Part shown: in pieces, positions 33,368 to 42,262 of the stretch
Layout of the letters: every line of letters starts with the position of its first letter
How positions within the stretch are numbered: position 1 is the stretch's first letter
NCBI GenBank assembly: GCA_000469685.2
Contig: LS997562.1
Coordinates: forward strand, 20,613,920 to 20,677,919
DNA from: Haemonchus contortus
Taxonomy: Eukaryota > Nematoda > Chromadorea > Rhabditida > Trichostrongylidae
DNA length: 64,000 nt
Direction: 5' to 3'
Made by a program: the position numbers and the translations under genes
Notes under the pieces: generated by a model
Seen by the model: only the letters and a program-made list of their open reading frames with translations
What the model was told of the DNA's origin: nothing
Database searches by the model: none

Positions 33368-33909
33368 GGTTGATGCATAATTATTGCGGATTATTCGCGG
33401 CTTCTATTCTTTTGATATAACTTGTGTATTGAATTAGATTTTTAATAGGAATAATCTCCCTGCTTTCCAACGAAAAGTATGTCCAGAAAATCATCTTCAA
33501 ATACGCCACATTGTGCTCTATTACTTCGAGAAAGGTTGGAAGGTGGCACAGTCACAAAGTGATCTCCACGAACTTCTCGGCGATGGAACAGTCAGCCAAA
33601 GCTGAATAAAGAATGGAATCTGCTTCTACGTTCGCCCTATTCACCGTCAGGAATTCCTATGGGTTCTCACGTCATCCATCCGTTGAAAAACTGGCTAACA
33701 AACAGAACTTTTGATGAAATGGATGACTTGATGGCCGACGACAAGGCGTGGATCGCCTCCAAGAATCGAAAATTTTCCGCCTGTGGAATCCGACCGCCTA
33801 GCAAAGGAAGTTGCGGAGGGATTATTTGAACATGTCTTTGCTAAAAATTTCTCTCCTTTCTTCAAGTAAAATTTGCTGAAAAAAAAACCGCAATAATTAT
33901 GCATCAACC
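33368..33909 (+). mobile_element. Internally deleted mariner element (542 bp)
   Basis: Perfect terminal inverted repeats (GGTTGATGCATAATTATTGC and two further bases, 33368-33389; complement at 33888-33909) flanked by TA on both sides (33366-33367, 33910-33911). The interior keeps two ends of a mariner transposase: an N-terminal HTH start (RHIVLYYFEKGWKVAQSQSD, about 33510-33600, with a 1-base shift near its ATG and a stop after VSQS) and the C-terminal tail (FDEMDDLMADDKAWIASKNR, about 33707-33830). The catalytic DDD middle is gone. It is a MITE-like derivative that depends on transposase in trans. Confidence 0.88.
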
Positions 33910-34776
33910 TAATACAATCCGTCTTAAAAGAGGGGAAAAGATAGATTAATGTAATAGACCACTTCAGTGACTTCTTCTAGGCCATTAAATACGACGAGTT
34001 GCTTGGAGCGTCGACCTGATAGAGCAGTTCTATCATAATAAACTTTGTACGGCAAATCAGCGTAAAACGAATGACCAGATTCTTGCAGAACAGTATCCCA
34101 TCTCTTCGCCACCCGCAAACTCGTCCCATTGCTATTCATACACATTGAATTAAAGCACATTGGCCAGGACAATGTCTGCAGCTCATTAATGGGTACAAAA
34201 AAGTGAAATGCCATGATAAATGATTTTCGAATTAATACTCAGCAGCTTCAGTCGGCATTTTGGGGAAATGGCCCCATCCCAATACACGTTTTGAGCTTAT
34301 TCTAATCATCATACTTTAAGGATGGGATTTTTTGATTTAAAGCAAGCAAAACAGTTTTTTTTTGGAAAAAAGCAAGCAAGCGACAGGAAGAGAACGAAGA
34401 CCTTTTTCACCAGGAAACTTTTTTATGTAATGAAAACTTAGAAAATGGAAATGGAAATTTCTCAGTATTTCAAGGACGCCAACTAGCTGTTATCGGCTAT
34501 TTGTCCCTTTGTTTTTTTTTACAATATTTCACTTTGCTCGGTCTTTGTAACTCAATGAATGGGCGTTAAGCCATTGAAATAATGCTTCTAATGATATCTG
34601 TAGCATGCAATAAATGAATAAATAATTGAGTAAATAATGCTTTTATGGGTTTAAAGTCTTCAAATCGAGACTTTCAAATAACCCATTGATAGGGGAACTT
34701 TTTCAATATGTGGTTTTATGAATCCGAAGGTTAACCGTGACTAGAACAATTTTGGTAATTGGATGGATAGCCGTAC

Positions 34777-34854
34777 CTGTTTTGCATTTTCAACTTCGTT
34801 TTCCCATTTTGGTTTTTCCGGCATTCGGATTGGCTCGGAATGGGGAATCGTTGC
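34777..34854 (-). CDS. Scaffold gene exon 5-6 linker exon (exon 5b): Pro/Glu-rich
   Basis: 78 nt, 26 codons, phase 0 at both ends, between acceptor tgatttgtttag and donor gtacgg. Content: ATIPHSEPIRMPEKPKWENE, VENAKQ. The KWENEVENAKQ end runs into AALLDELSRL of the next exon, so the two exons together may form one helix of about 20 residues. Being a multiple of three on phase-0 borders it could be skipped without breaking the frame, as could 28111-28212. Confidence 0.9.
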
Positions 34855-35075
34855 CTAAACAAATCACATTTACTCAATGAAAGGTCCTGAGCTACCTAGA
34901 TTCATCATGCTACAAATGTTTGCATTTACGTTCATGAGCAGGAATTGGTAAGGCGACCAAATTGGTCATACTGCTCCCTAAACGATCATGCAATATGCTA
35001 TCCCTCCAGCAGCAAACCACATTTACTTCAGAAAACCGAGCCACCATAGTGAATATCTATTATATATCGCTACAG

Positions 35076-35389
35076 CCTAAAAGGAGCTAAGAACTTCTTA
35101 TTCGCTAACGTTCATCCCGCGCCATCGCAGGGTCCGCTGCTCTTGTCAATCGACTCCATTTCATTCACTGATACTCTTTGAGACTTTAGACATACATATT
35201 TATTGTGACTGGCTTCTCCATCAGCCGGCCTGCCAACCTGGGCTTGACGCTGGAACCGATTCCATTTTTGCAATTTATGCAAGGCATGGAGTTGCCTCGG
35301 CAGGGATCGAACTCGCACTCCCTCTAAGTGCAGACGTGAGCCTACACTCTTATCCACTCGGCCATCCCTGCCCTAAAAGAGCTAGGAAC
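35076..35389. repeat. Target-site duplication pair around the second-family SINE
   Basis: CCTAAAAGGAGCTAAGAAC at 35076-35094 and CCTAAAAGAGCTAGGAAC at 35372-35389 bracket the SINE exactly. They differ by one deletion and one substitution, so the insertion is not very recent. Confidence 0.75.
35095..35371 (-). repeat. SINE of a second family, derived from a type II tRNA
   Basis: Minus strand starts GGCAGGGATGGCCGAGTGGA (box A of Leu/Ser-type tRNAs: TGGCCGAGTGG) and has a clear box B, GTGCGAGTTCGATCCCTGCC. A 9-bp stem (AGTGTAGGC against GTCTGCACT) replaces a normal anticodon arm, so it is not a functional tRNA gene. The unrelated body (AAATTGCAAAAATGGAATCG and on) runs to the TSD at 35094. The 81-codon frame here is a shadow. 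Confidence 0.8.
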
Positions 35390-36090
35390 GCAGCAGCAAC
35401 GTTTATTCTCGAGTTCTCGATTTCTACATTGCCGCCTTGCAGACATTACTCACAATCAGAATGAGAAAGAGCAGGGAACCCGAACATATCGAAAATTGGA
35501 TTACAGAAAATAGAGAATAAGTGGGTCATAAAAGGAAAGGGTTGGAGCCACTGAATGGCAAAAACATATAAAGTAGAGCATGCAGAGGTCTATTCGCTGA
35601 AGAGTTCTCTGACTAGAAACGTTCCGACATGTCATGGATGGAGGAATGCTCAGAGAAATGGAAGCAAAAAGGAGAGAAGTCTCAGTTGATACAGGCTATT
35701 TGAACCCCAAGTTCAGAAACCGTACCCAAAAATCTAGTAGTGATGGGAGAAAGCAGTCGTTTGCCCTGATTTGGATCTGGAACAGTGAATACTCGGAAGC
35801 TATCCTTCTGAGTGGTTCAGATAGGAAAATATTAGAGAGGCCCAGTTATGGAAGCTGGTTTTATGCATGGTTCTTGAGGCTGAGCGGTCAAGAGCAAGCT
35901 GAGTATCCTGGGCTTATCCTATCAACAAGGAGGAGACGAGTAGCCAAGTCGGAGGCATGCCGTGCAGCAAGACAACTAGATAAGGAGCCATCGCGTTCTG
36001 AGCGCGGATCGAGTCTACTCATTAACATCACAGATATCCTCGAGTCTTACAGTATAAACGATGCCACTGATCAATCTCGCCAGAAGACGA

Positions 36091-36346
36091 TTTTTGGGAT
36101 GCGCCCTGCGGTTGATTTCTATTTAGAATTTTATGGGCATTTTGAATGCTTATGTAAACTGTGCTATGCAATTGCTTGCAGAGGCCAGGCGATATACAAG
36201 TTAGCGTTTTAACCTTCCCAGAGGCTGATGGACCCCGGAGAAATGGAAGGCTTGATCAATCTCGTCGCCTATCAAATCAGTGTTCGATCCCTGGACCATG
36301 CGCCTGTGATAATGCGCCAATTGCCACTACCTCAACTCCGCTCTTA
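36091..36346 (-). repeat. tRNA-derived SINE, diverged copy
   Basis: Minus strand: GAGCGGAGTTGAGGTAGTGG (box A), GTCCAGGGATCGAACACTG (box B), AAGCCTTCCATTTCTCCGGG, GCCTCTGGGAAGGTTAAAAC and a tail with AATCAACCGCAGGGCGCATC. The tail wording (ATTTTATGGGCATTTTGAAT on the plus strand) is shared with the fragment at 63683-63750, hinting at a subfamily. Confidence 0.75.
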
Positions 36347-36796
36347 TCTTGGGGCTACAGGCCAAACATCCTATACCCCATTACTTTGCTGTTAGTGCCC
36401 CCCATACCCTCTTCTGTCGATCGTCCCTTCTACCTGTTATACCTGAAACTTATGCCTTTTGCTTTTGTTACATCCCCTACTGGTGATACCTTTCATATAA
36501 CACTGGTATAAGCCAAGCCGGTGGTCTGCGGTCTCTTTTTTAGACAATTGTGGATATTATCAGTATTATTGAGCACTACGAGTGCAACGTTTATTTTTAG
36601 GTAGGGCTCGGTAAACAGAACTCATGGCTAGGGAGTTGTCCTTTCAACCTTTCGCAATAAATCGGTAGCATCGAGTTTACCTATGCTGCCTCATACTTCT
36701 CATTGCCAAGTTGTAGGACAGAAAAATTCCCAGCTCCTGTTTAAACCCTCTTCTTTCTACTAGTTATTTATACAACTGCTACTGTACAGAACTCAC

Positions 36797-36944
36797 AGTG
36801 CTGATTTCATCCGGATCGATATTTTGGATCTCATCCTCTTTCCGTTCAATTTTTGCAGCTGCAGCAGGTTTCCGTGGCCGTTCGAATGCCTCATTCAGCG
36901 CCTTTGTCGGAGCGTACGAGAAGCATTTTGAAGCCTTATCGTAC
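36797..36944 (-). CDS. Scaffold gene exon 5
   Basis: 148 nt between acceptor tttgcttcag and donor gtgagt. One base completes an Arg codon; then YDKASKCFSYAPTKALNEAF, ERPRKPAAAAKIERKEDEIQ, NIDPDEIST, ending in phase 0. The first third (CFSYAPTKALNEAFERP) looks structured or motif-like; the rest is an Ala/Lys/Glu-rich likely helix with an acidic end. The intron to exon 4 is only 66 bp. Confidence 0.92.
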
Positions 36945-37010
36945 CTGAAGCAAAAGGGCATTTGTAATAGAAATTAAAGAGTATCTTAGTTAAAATCTTC
37001 AGATACTCAC

Positions 37011-37121
37011 CGATCCTTCCCGACCAAATCAGGCTCGATACTTGGCGTCGCTCTACCCGCCTCTCGTGGACTGGGAGGACGTTGAACAAGTGGTCGTACC
37101 TGTGCTGGTAGGACTCCCCGT
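37011..37121 (-). CDS. Scaffold gene exon 4 (Pro-rich, RATPSIE motif)
   Basis: 111 nt between acceptor ggaaattttcag and donor gtgagt. One base completes an Arg codon, then RGVLPAQVRPLVQRPPSPRE, AGRATPSIEPDLVGKD, ending with CG of an Arg codon. VQRPPSPRE is an SP-containing Pro-rich segment. RATPSIE recurs in exon 13 with a 17 of 18 base match (GCGACGCCAAGTATCGAG against GCAACGCCAAGTATCGAG). Confidence 0.93.
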
Positions 37122-37183
37122 CTGAAAATTTCCAGAGATTCAGCTGATTTATGGAAATCAGATCATCGACCTAGCAAACTGAC

Positions 37184-37275
37184 CGTTCAGGCAATTCAGG
37201 CACCATTGGATCCGCCATTGCCGAGGCGGAACGCGGTTTTGGTGGCACCGGCGGAGGAGGCATTTCCGCTTGGTC
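37184..37275 (-). CDS. Scaffold gene exon 3 (polyproline, SH3-type ligand)
   Basis: 92 nt, phase 0 start and phase 2 end, between acceptor atcgcattcag and donor gtcagt. Content: DQAEMPPPPVPPKPRSASAM, ADPMVPELPE and CG of an Arg codon. PPPPVPPKPR fits SH3 class II (PxxPxR/K) and EVH1-type ligands, so a link to SH3 or Ena/VASP proteins is plausible. The donor gtcagt is unusual, but the phase fits and the 62-bp intron matches the 66-bp one next to it. Confidence 0.9.
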
Positions 37276-37836
37276 CTGAATGCGATAAAAATGTAATCGA
37301 TCGTTCCATCACATCAAAATACTTCAGAATAATATGTTCACTCGAACTGCAGGAGCTAGAACAACAATTTCCACGATTTTTATAAAATTAAACCAATATT
37401 GATTTCAATAGGTATGGTGTCGCTCTGGGAAATTTAAGTGTTTATGAAAATCCATTGACAAGCTTACCTACGTAGGAATGCTTCCCAGAAGACCGCTGTT
37501 CCTGTCTACGTTGAGCTGGGTCATGTTACATAAGTCCGTTACCTACTTTACATGCTACTTTTATGCCAATTAATCAGTACGTGATTAAAATAGTAGTAAT
37601 CAGTCATGGCCTTCTGTAATCGTATTCACATAACCCAGTGCCAATTACGTGTTACCGATACACTCATTCTCAAAAAAGTCGGACGCTATCAGCTTAGGCT
37701 GAAGAAGTATGTCACGGCAATGTTTGTCGACGTGATATACTTATTCAACATCACTGAGAGTGTGGGAACTCTTCGAAAAACGAGTGTATGTAACAATAAA
37801 AATAATAGTGAGATGACGTTCAGAATATAAGTTGAA

Positions 37837-38460
37837 AAAAGACGGAGATTGCTCACAGCGAGGGACGGTTTATCAACTATAGTGTTCGACCTGTGACCAA
37901 ATTTGTATTGGTAAGGTAAGGCGGGAAGGATGCTAGGCATACGTGTCAAAGAACATCAAACAGATAAAAAGCGTGGAAGCCTCGTCCCCACTTGGGAAGC
38001 ATCGACTAGAAGAACATCAGGGCAATGATTTTGATACTAAATGCAAAATCCTATTCTACGAGAATGAGATCGGTGCTAGAAAGATCTTGGAAGCGTTGTA
38101 CTTCCGCGAGAGAAATCCCGAGCTGAACAAGCGAAATGAGTGCATTGCCATTACAGGCAATTTCTAGAATTTATTCCTTTCTGCCAGATATGAGATCACC
38201 CGCATAATTCTTATCATCAATGGTGTCATATTAGCCCCTTGTTGTTCACAAAATAGAATGATTTGACAGCCTGGTGGAACTGCAAAAGGTTGGTCACCTT
38301 GCTGGAAACTTCCCAGAAATCGAAGTTCCGGGAGTTGTTGCAACTCGCCCAGCACTTTTGGACGCATGGTCGGGTAAGTCAAGATCAGGAGCTTCAAACT
38401 ATTTTCAGGTCCTGAAGACGACGATTTAGTCGAAACTTTGGCCAATAAAGCGGTTTAACC
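37837..38460 (+). mobile_element. Penelope-like element, 5'-truncated and decayed
   Basis: The frame fragments read DCSQRGTVYQL, a stop, CSTCDQICIG (the GIY-YIG start), a stop, RVKEHQTDKKRGSL, then after a 1-base shift SPLGKHRLEEHQGNDFDTKC, EIGARKILEALYFRERNPEL and NKRNECIAITGNF with TAG at 38165-38167. This matches the palindrome arms in order and spacing (for example TPLG, ARKALEA, NPxLN) but is a different subfamily. The 3' UTR follows with a hammerhead-like motif at 38408-38443. Confidence 0.82.
38408..38443 (+). ncRNA. Hammerhead-like motif of PLE (diverged copy)
   Basis: GGUC (38408-38411), CUGAAGA (38412-38418), hairpin CGAC-GAUUUA-GUCG, GAAA (38432-38435), then CUUU and GGCC (38440-38443). 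The closing helix GGUC/GGCC replaces GGCU/AGCC of the palindrome copies with pairing kept (one pair becomes U-G, one changes from U-A to C-G). The central ACGU has become ACUU, so helix III would not form; likely inactive. Confidence 0.6.
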
Positions 38461-38641
38461 ATAGCAAACCTGTACGGTAGAGCAGTATAGCAAATTATGT
38501 AAAATGCCCACCAAACGTGGTAGTTATTTGTTGACAACAACGATAGAATACTGAACGACGTGATTTATAATTTTAATCTTCGACTTTCGCCTCCTCTTCC
38601 AACAATTTGTAATCCGTTAAAAAAAAAAGTTTAAAATTCAC

Positions 38642-38769
38642 CGATGAAGTGTTTTCGTCCGCTTGGCGCGTTTCAGATGCGTCCTCTTTATCGCTGACTT
38701 CTTTCGTTGACTCGTGACTTGATGGCTTCTTTCGTATCTCGCTATACACTACAGAACCGTTCGATTCGT
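38642..38769 (-). CDS. Scaffold gene exon 2 (first securely placed exon)
   Basis: 128 nt between acceptor gagtaatttcag and donor gtgaat. Two bases (AC) complete a codon begun upstream; then ESNGSVVYSEIRKKPSSHES, TKEVSDKEDASETRQADENT, SS, ending in phase 0. GSVVYSEIRKKPSS resembles, by memory, the segment after the C2 domain of tensins (YAKVRKKSSS); this is the main reason for the tensin guess. The rest is acidic and Ser-rich. Since it starts with a split codon there must be at least one exon upstream. Confidence 0.88.
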
Positions 38770-40097
38770 CTGAAATTACTCAGAATTTGTAAGAGCACTA
38801 TTTTCCTTTCGATATGCTTATCGGAACTAGATTTTTCTATACTTTCTGCCTTTTTGCTATGCGAGATCAGCTGGAACTGCCGCGCGCGGTCGCGTGCGTT
38901 CGAAATCAGTGACTGCAGTCAATATGTTCACCTAGACCTGCTTTTATGCAAGTTTTTTGTTCTGGCGTCTTGAAAGAAGGTCGAGGTAATCAACACAAAA
39001 GGCAGTATGACAATGCACACCGCCTCGCAGCCGCACGCGACGGAGCCCTGCAGTTCCATGACGATATACTTTTAGGCAACAAAAAAAGATGAACAGTGCA
39101 ACATCAATAAATTGGTAGGGAAAGAAGAACACTGTAGAACAGCTAGCTGAAGTAGGAAGGAATGAAAGAATCAGTGCAAAGAATTTTGATCAAAAAAGAT
39201 GGCTTATGAGCGTCATGAATGAATGAATTACCAAGGCAAAGACAGCGGCAAAAGGATTAATTCCTGTCACATAAATGATTAGGCTCATCATGTGCTAGGC
39301 AATGGAAAAGATGTGTTGCACTTTTCCGTGGAGACAGCTAATCATTTGATGCCATAATTATGCAGACAATTCATTCAGAGGAAAATGTTTCCATGGCGAA
39401 GAATTCGCAAAATAGCAAAGCGATAGGATTCAGGAGTTGAGGAAATTGGATTCCTCTCAATACTAGGGAAATTGAGAAGTGAGTGGATAGTGTGGAGTGG
39501 CGCAAGCACCGCTAACTTGTTCTTGGGATCGAGGCCAAGACCGATATCCGCACTCATCGACCATATCTTAAAGGCACAGTTAACGATAAAAATGGTTTCA
39601 GAAATTCCCCCACAGGATGAGTTTAAGGCCTCCACGTATACCATATCTGGCACTATTAGGTCGGAGAACGGCCTAGTTAGTTAGTTACAAAGGCTCAAAA
39701 TTGGCCCGTGTGTATCCTCGGACGAGTTTCACCGACATTGTAGAAGCTGCACCGATCACAAGGGAACCCATGTAGGAAATTCAAACAACTTGTCATGATC
39801 CGTAGCGACAGTGAAAGAAGGTTCTGTACAGTTCTTGCTTGATATAGTCAACTCTTTTTGCAATTGCAATAACTGAAATCTCGTCCGAATAGCCCTAACA
39901 CGTTATTTTCGTCATGGCAATCTCGTCCAACATCTATTTTCTCTAATTTTGAGAAGCCATGTTTTTCTCGGAATCGGCGAATTCCCTCGCTTTCTTCACT
40001 CCGATGACCTATTCTCAATCTACACTTCCACTTTTCGAATAAAAACGGGTACCTTAAAATTATCGTGAATTGTGTCTTTAAAGCCCTGTGGAATCGG

Positions 40098-40150
40098 TCA
40101 AATGGGTACCAGATCCGTCTGGGAGGACAAAACATTTGCACTCACGTCAG
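40098..40150 (+). repeat. tRNA-derived SINE, short internal fragment
   Basis: Only the central landmark is present: GGTCAAATGGGTACCAGATC, CGTCTGGGAGGACAAAACAT, TTGCACTCACGTC. The rest of the family is absent. Confidence 0.55.
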
Positions 40151-40517
40151 GGACCGCTGGTCACTGTACTCACTATTTTTACAAAATACTCTGATTTCAA
40201 TGTGTGTCCATTTTTTCTTTTCTATACGTATTCATCATAAAAACTTCCAGCATTTAATACGAACGAAATGCCTATTTGTCGAGACAATTCTTCTCTTCCT
40301 ACATGAAAAAAAAAATTACGAAAAATTAGAGCGGTGACTGGGAATGGAGATTGAGCAGATACTAGCCTTAGCCGTAACTCGGTATAATATTATTGAGTTG
40401 TTTTTCTATATTACGATACTTTTCACGGTTGGCGTGGTCTTGGGTTCTGAGATCGGGAATTATCTGACAGTGTTTACTGAATGTTTACTTGTTTACACCC
40501 ATTACTTTCGCCATCCA

Positions 40518-40802
40518 AAGGATGAGGTAGTAGAAACTGGCGCACTATCTCAGACACATGGTCACGAGTTCGAATCCCGGATCGGTATCTGCCTGGGCCA
40601 ACCGAGCCTTTCATCTATCCGAAGTCGGCCTATTGGCTTTAGGGTTGTCTGGGAAGATAAAGGCGCTGACATGTACATCGGCTGGCCAGCACAAGCCGCT
40701 GAATTGGCCGCATACGCATTCAATACGCACTAGGATTCTTAATGGGAGTCGAATGCGGGGCACATCCCTCCTATGGGAATGATTAACGCCCGAGACTTTC
40801 TC
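40518..40802 (+). repeat. tRNA-derived SINE, near full length
   Basis: Box A region AAGGATGAGGTAGTAGAAAC, a perfect box B (CACGAGTTCGAATCCCGG), GGCCAACCGAGCCTTTCATC, TGACATGTACATCGGCTGGC, CGCATACGCATTCAATACGC, GAATGCGGGGCACATCCCTC and the closing GATTAACGCC. Frames at 40344-40782 are shadows of it. Confidence 0.85.
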
Positions 40803-41089
40803 TGTTATCCGCTATTCAGGTATTTCTCAGCTTCTGAAGGAGTGAATTCTGGCGAAACGTCAAACCTATAAAGCTCTTACATAAACCTCGTGAATGTCCA
40901 AGAAAACTACTCAGTAGTACAGCACTTATGCTGAGGTTCACAGGAAGTCGTTTGGGGGAACTACACCTCTCCCCACTACCGAGTAGGTCACCACGACATT
41001 GACGTAGAGCCAAATACCCCTAATACCCCCAAATACCAAATAAAAGTGGGTAGAGAAAGGAATTTTTGAATGAATATCATTTTGACAGC

Positions 41090-41110
41090 AGCAGCAGCAA
41101 CAGCAACGCC
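41090..41110. repeat. Short CAG/CAA trinucleotide run
   Basis: CAGCAGCAGCAACAGCAACG within 41091-41110. Too short to be a strong microsatellite; not in a coding frame that I accept. Confidence 0.6.
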
Positions 41111-41273
41111 TCCCACTCCTGCCGCTGCCATGAAGGCATTTATTACGTTGGGAATGAAAAAGCTCGTTATTAAACAACACGGTAATATTCAAAATATGTC
41201 AACGCTCTAATTAAAAGCGATATTGCAAAAAATGTGACATTTTTTTTTGCAATTTTCGCAACTTAATTAAATT

Positions 41274-41569
41274 AGGCGGAGGTGGGGTAGTGGCAAGTGG
41301 AGCACTAATCCACACGCACTTTCAAGGGTTCGAATTCTGGATCGATGCGCGCCCATGCCAACCAAGCCTTCCATCCCTCCAGGGTCGGTGATTTGGTACC
41401 AGACTCGTCTGGGAGGATAAAAGCACTGACTTGTACATCGGCTAGCCACCGCAAGCCATTGTATAGGCCTCACACGCAATCACTACGCCACTACGATTTT
41501 GGTTGAAAGTCGAGAACGGGAGCGCAGCCTTTAGACAGGTTTGACTAATGCCAAAAACTTTATCCTTTA
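41274..41569 (+). repeat. tRNA-derived SINE, full-length copy
   Basis: Starts GGCGGAGGTGGGGTAGTGGC (box A), has box B (AAGGGTTCGAATTCTGG), CCAACCAAGCCTTCCATCCC, GGTACCAGACTCGTCTGGGA, CTTGTACATCGGCTAGCCAC, and ends ACTAATGCCAAAAACTTTAT and CCTTT. With 24678-24973 and 50736-51033 it defines the family ends. Confidence 0.88.
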
Positions 41570-42013
41570 TTGCAAAAAATAGTCTGAACCTTCTCACTGA
41601 TTGGTTATAGGAAAAGACTGGAGAAAACGCAAATCGTCAAAGCAAATAAGAGAGTTCATCAAAAGGTCATATTCAGAAAAAGCAGTCGCCAGAAAACAAA
41701 ATGACCACTGATGATGCACTTAATTCAGGTTCCTATTCATCTCTATATCTGATCAAATTTTTCAAAAAATTGGGAGTCCTCACTACTAAAAACTTTTAAA
41801 GGAAAGGAGTTAGCAGTGGAAAATCGGGAATTCAGACGGACGGCCAGATACCTTTTCAACTGCCAGATTCTCTACTAAACACGGCGCTAGACAGGAGAGA
41901 TCGAGGAGGGTTCATACTGAAAGTGTAGTATGTGTCGACGCAAAAACTGAAGTCTATATCCTACTCACTACATTTAAAGTAGACCTACAGAAACTCCAAG
42001 TGCTATTACAGAG

Positions 42014-42262
42014 ACATGGGCAGTAGGATCGGTTTTGTGTAATCGATTCGCCGCGCGCGGCTGTCGCAAATCATTTGCCTCATTATTACAGTTCTAGCTT
42101 TCTTCATACAGCTCAATCGATATGCGATCATTACTTCAAGCATGATTCTACTGTTAAATTTTTTGTTCCTGTATTTCTTACTCGCTGCAGCATTCTGTTA
42201 CATTCCTTCGCGCACGGTGTCTCTCTCGCCGCGACACGACAATTTCGATCCTACTGTACCAC
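42014..42262 (+). repeat. Interspersed 245-bp repeat with hydrophobic frame, copy 2
   Basis: Matches the minus strand of 18285-18531. From the shared ATTACAG on, the frame reads ITVLAFFIQLNRYAII, then MILLLNFLFLYFLLAAAF, close to copy 1, while upstream of it the two copies are shifted by two bases relative to each other. Flanks do not show SINE boxes. Confidence 0.6.

Larger units (their letters stand above)
28213..34776. other. Intron between exons 5 and 6 (6564 bp)
   Basis: Largest intron in the exon-rich part. It holds a perfect 10-bp hairpin (29535-29562), a SINE fragment (30606-30740), a 14-base G run (32435-32448), a pair of diverged 150-bp repeats (32480-32630, 33145-33290) and an internally deleted mariner (33368-33909). 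Two GC-richer patches (28560-28740, 32080-32560) give long shadow frames that I do not accept as genes. Confidence 0.65.
34855..36796. other. Intron with two SINEs (1942 bp)
   Basis: Carries a SINE of a second, leucine/serine-type tRNA family (35095-35371, with target duplication) and an antisense copy of the main SINE family (36091-36346). The 192-codon plus-strand frame 35634-36212 ends inside the latter and is not a gene. Confidence 0.75.
37276..38641. other. Intron between exons 2 and 3 (1366 bp) with a decayed PLE
   Basis: Contains a PLE 3' fragment on the opposite strand to the host gene (37837-38460). The rest has no recognised feature. Confidence 0.75.
13818..38769 (-). other. Gene span: large Pro/Ser/charged scaffold protein, tensin-like candidate
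   Basis: Fourteen minus-strand exons (38769-38642, 37275-37184, 37121-37011, 36944-36797, 34854-34777, 28212-28111, 26043-25922, 25640-25464, 23902-23777, 20670-20517, 19224-19149, 17554-17467, 16451-16328, 14072-13818) total 1781 nt and give 593 uninterrupted codons with every phase matching. No signal peptide, membrane segment or enzyme motif is seen. Features: SH3/EVH1-type polyproline, LD-like helix, basic RRKKRE and KLRKVRSKRE stretches, repeated RATPSIE. This profile fits an actin- or adhesion-linked scaffold. Tensin is my preferred guess; the SH2-PTB end would lie left of 13818 and a C2 domain right of 38769, and neither is found in the window, so the identity stays open. Several phase-0 exons of length divisible by three invite alternative splicing. 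Confidence 0.85.

Noticed and set aside
35284..35371. Possible tRNA-Ser or tRNA-Leu gene
   Set aside because: Box A and B are good, but the anticodon arm cannot form and the unit continues into a SINE body with its own TSD.
35634..36212. Longest open frame in the window (192 codons, plus strand)
   Set aside because: Its 3' third lies in an antisense SINE, there is no recognisable domain, and it sits inside an intron of the minus-strand gene.
39848..40060. Minus-strand frame with a charged stretch (FREKHGFSKLEKIDVGRD)
   Set aside because: Composition is exon-like, but the acceptor and donor do not fit the scaffold gene phases and no family is recognised.
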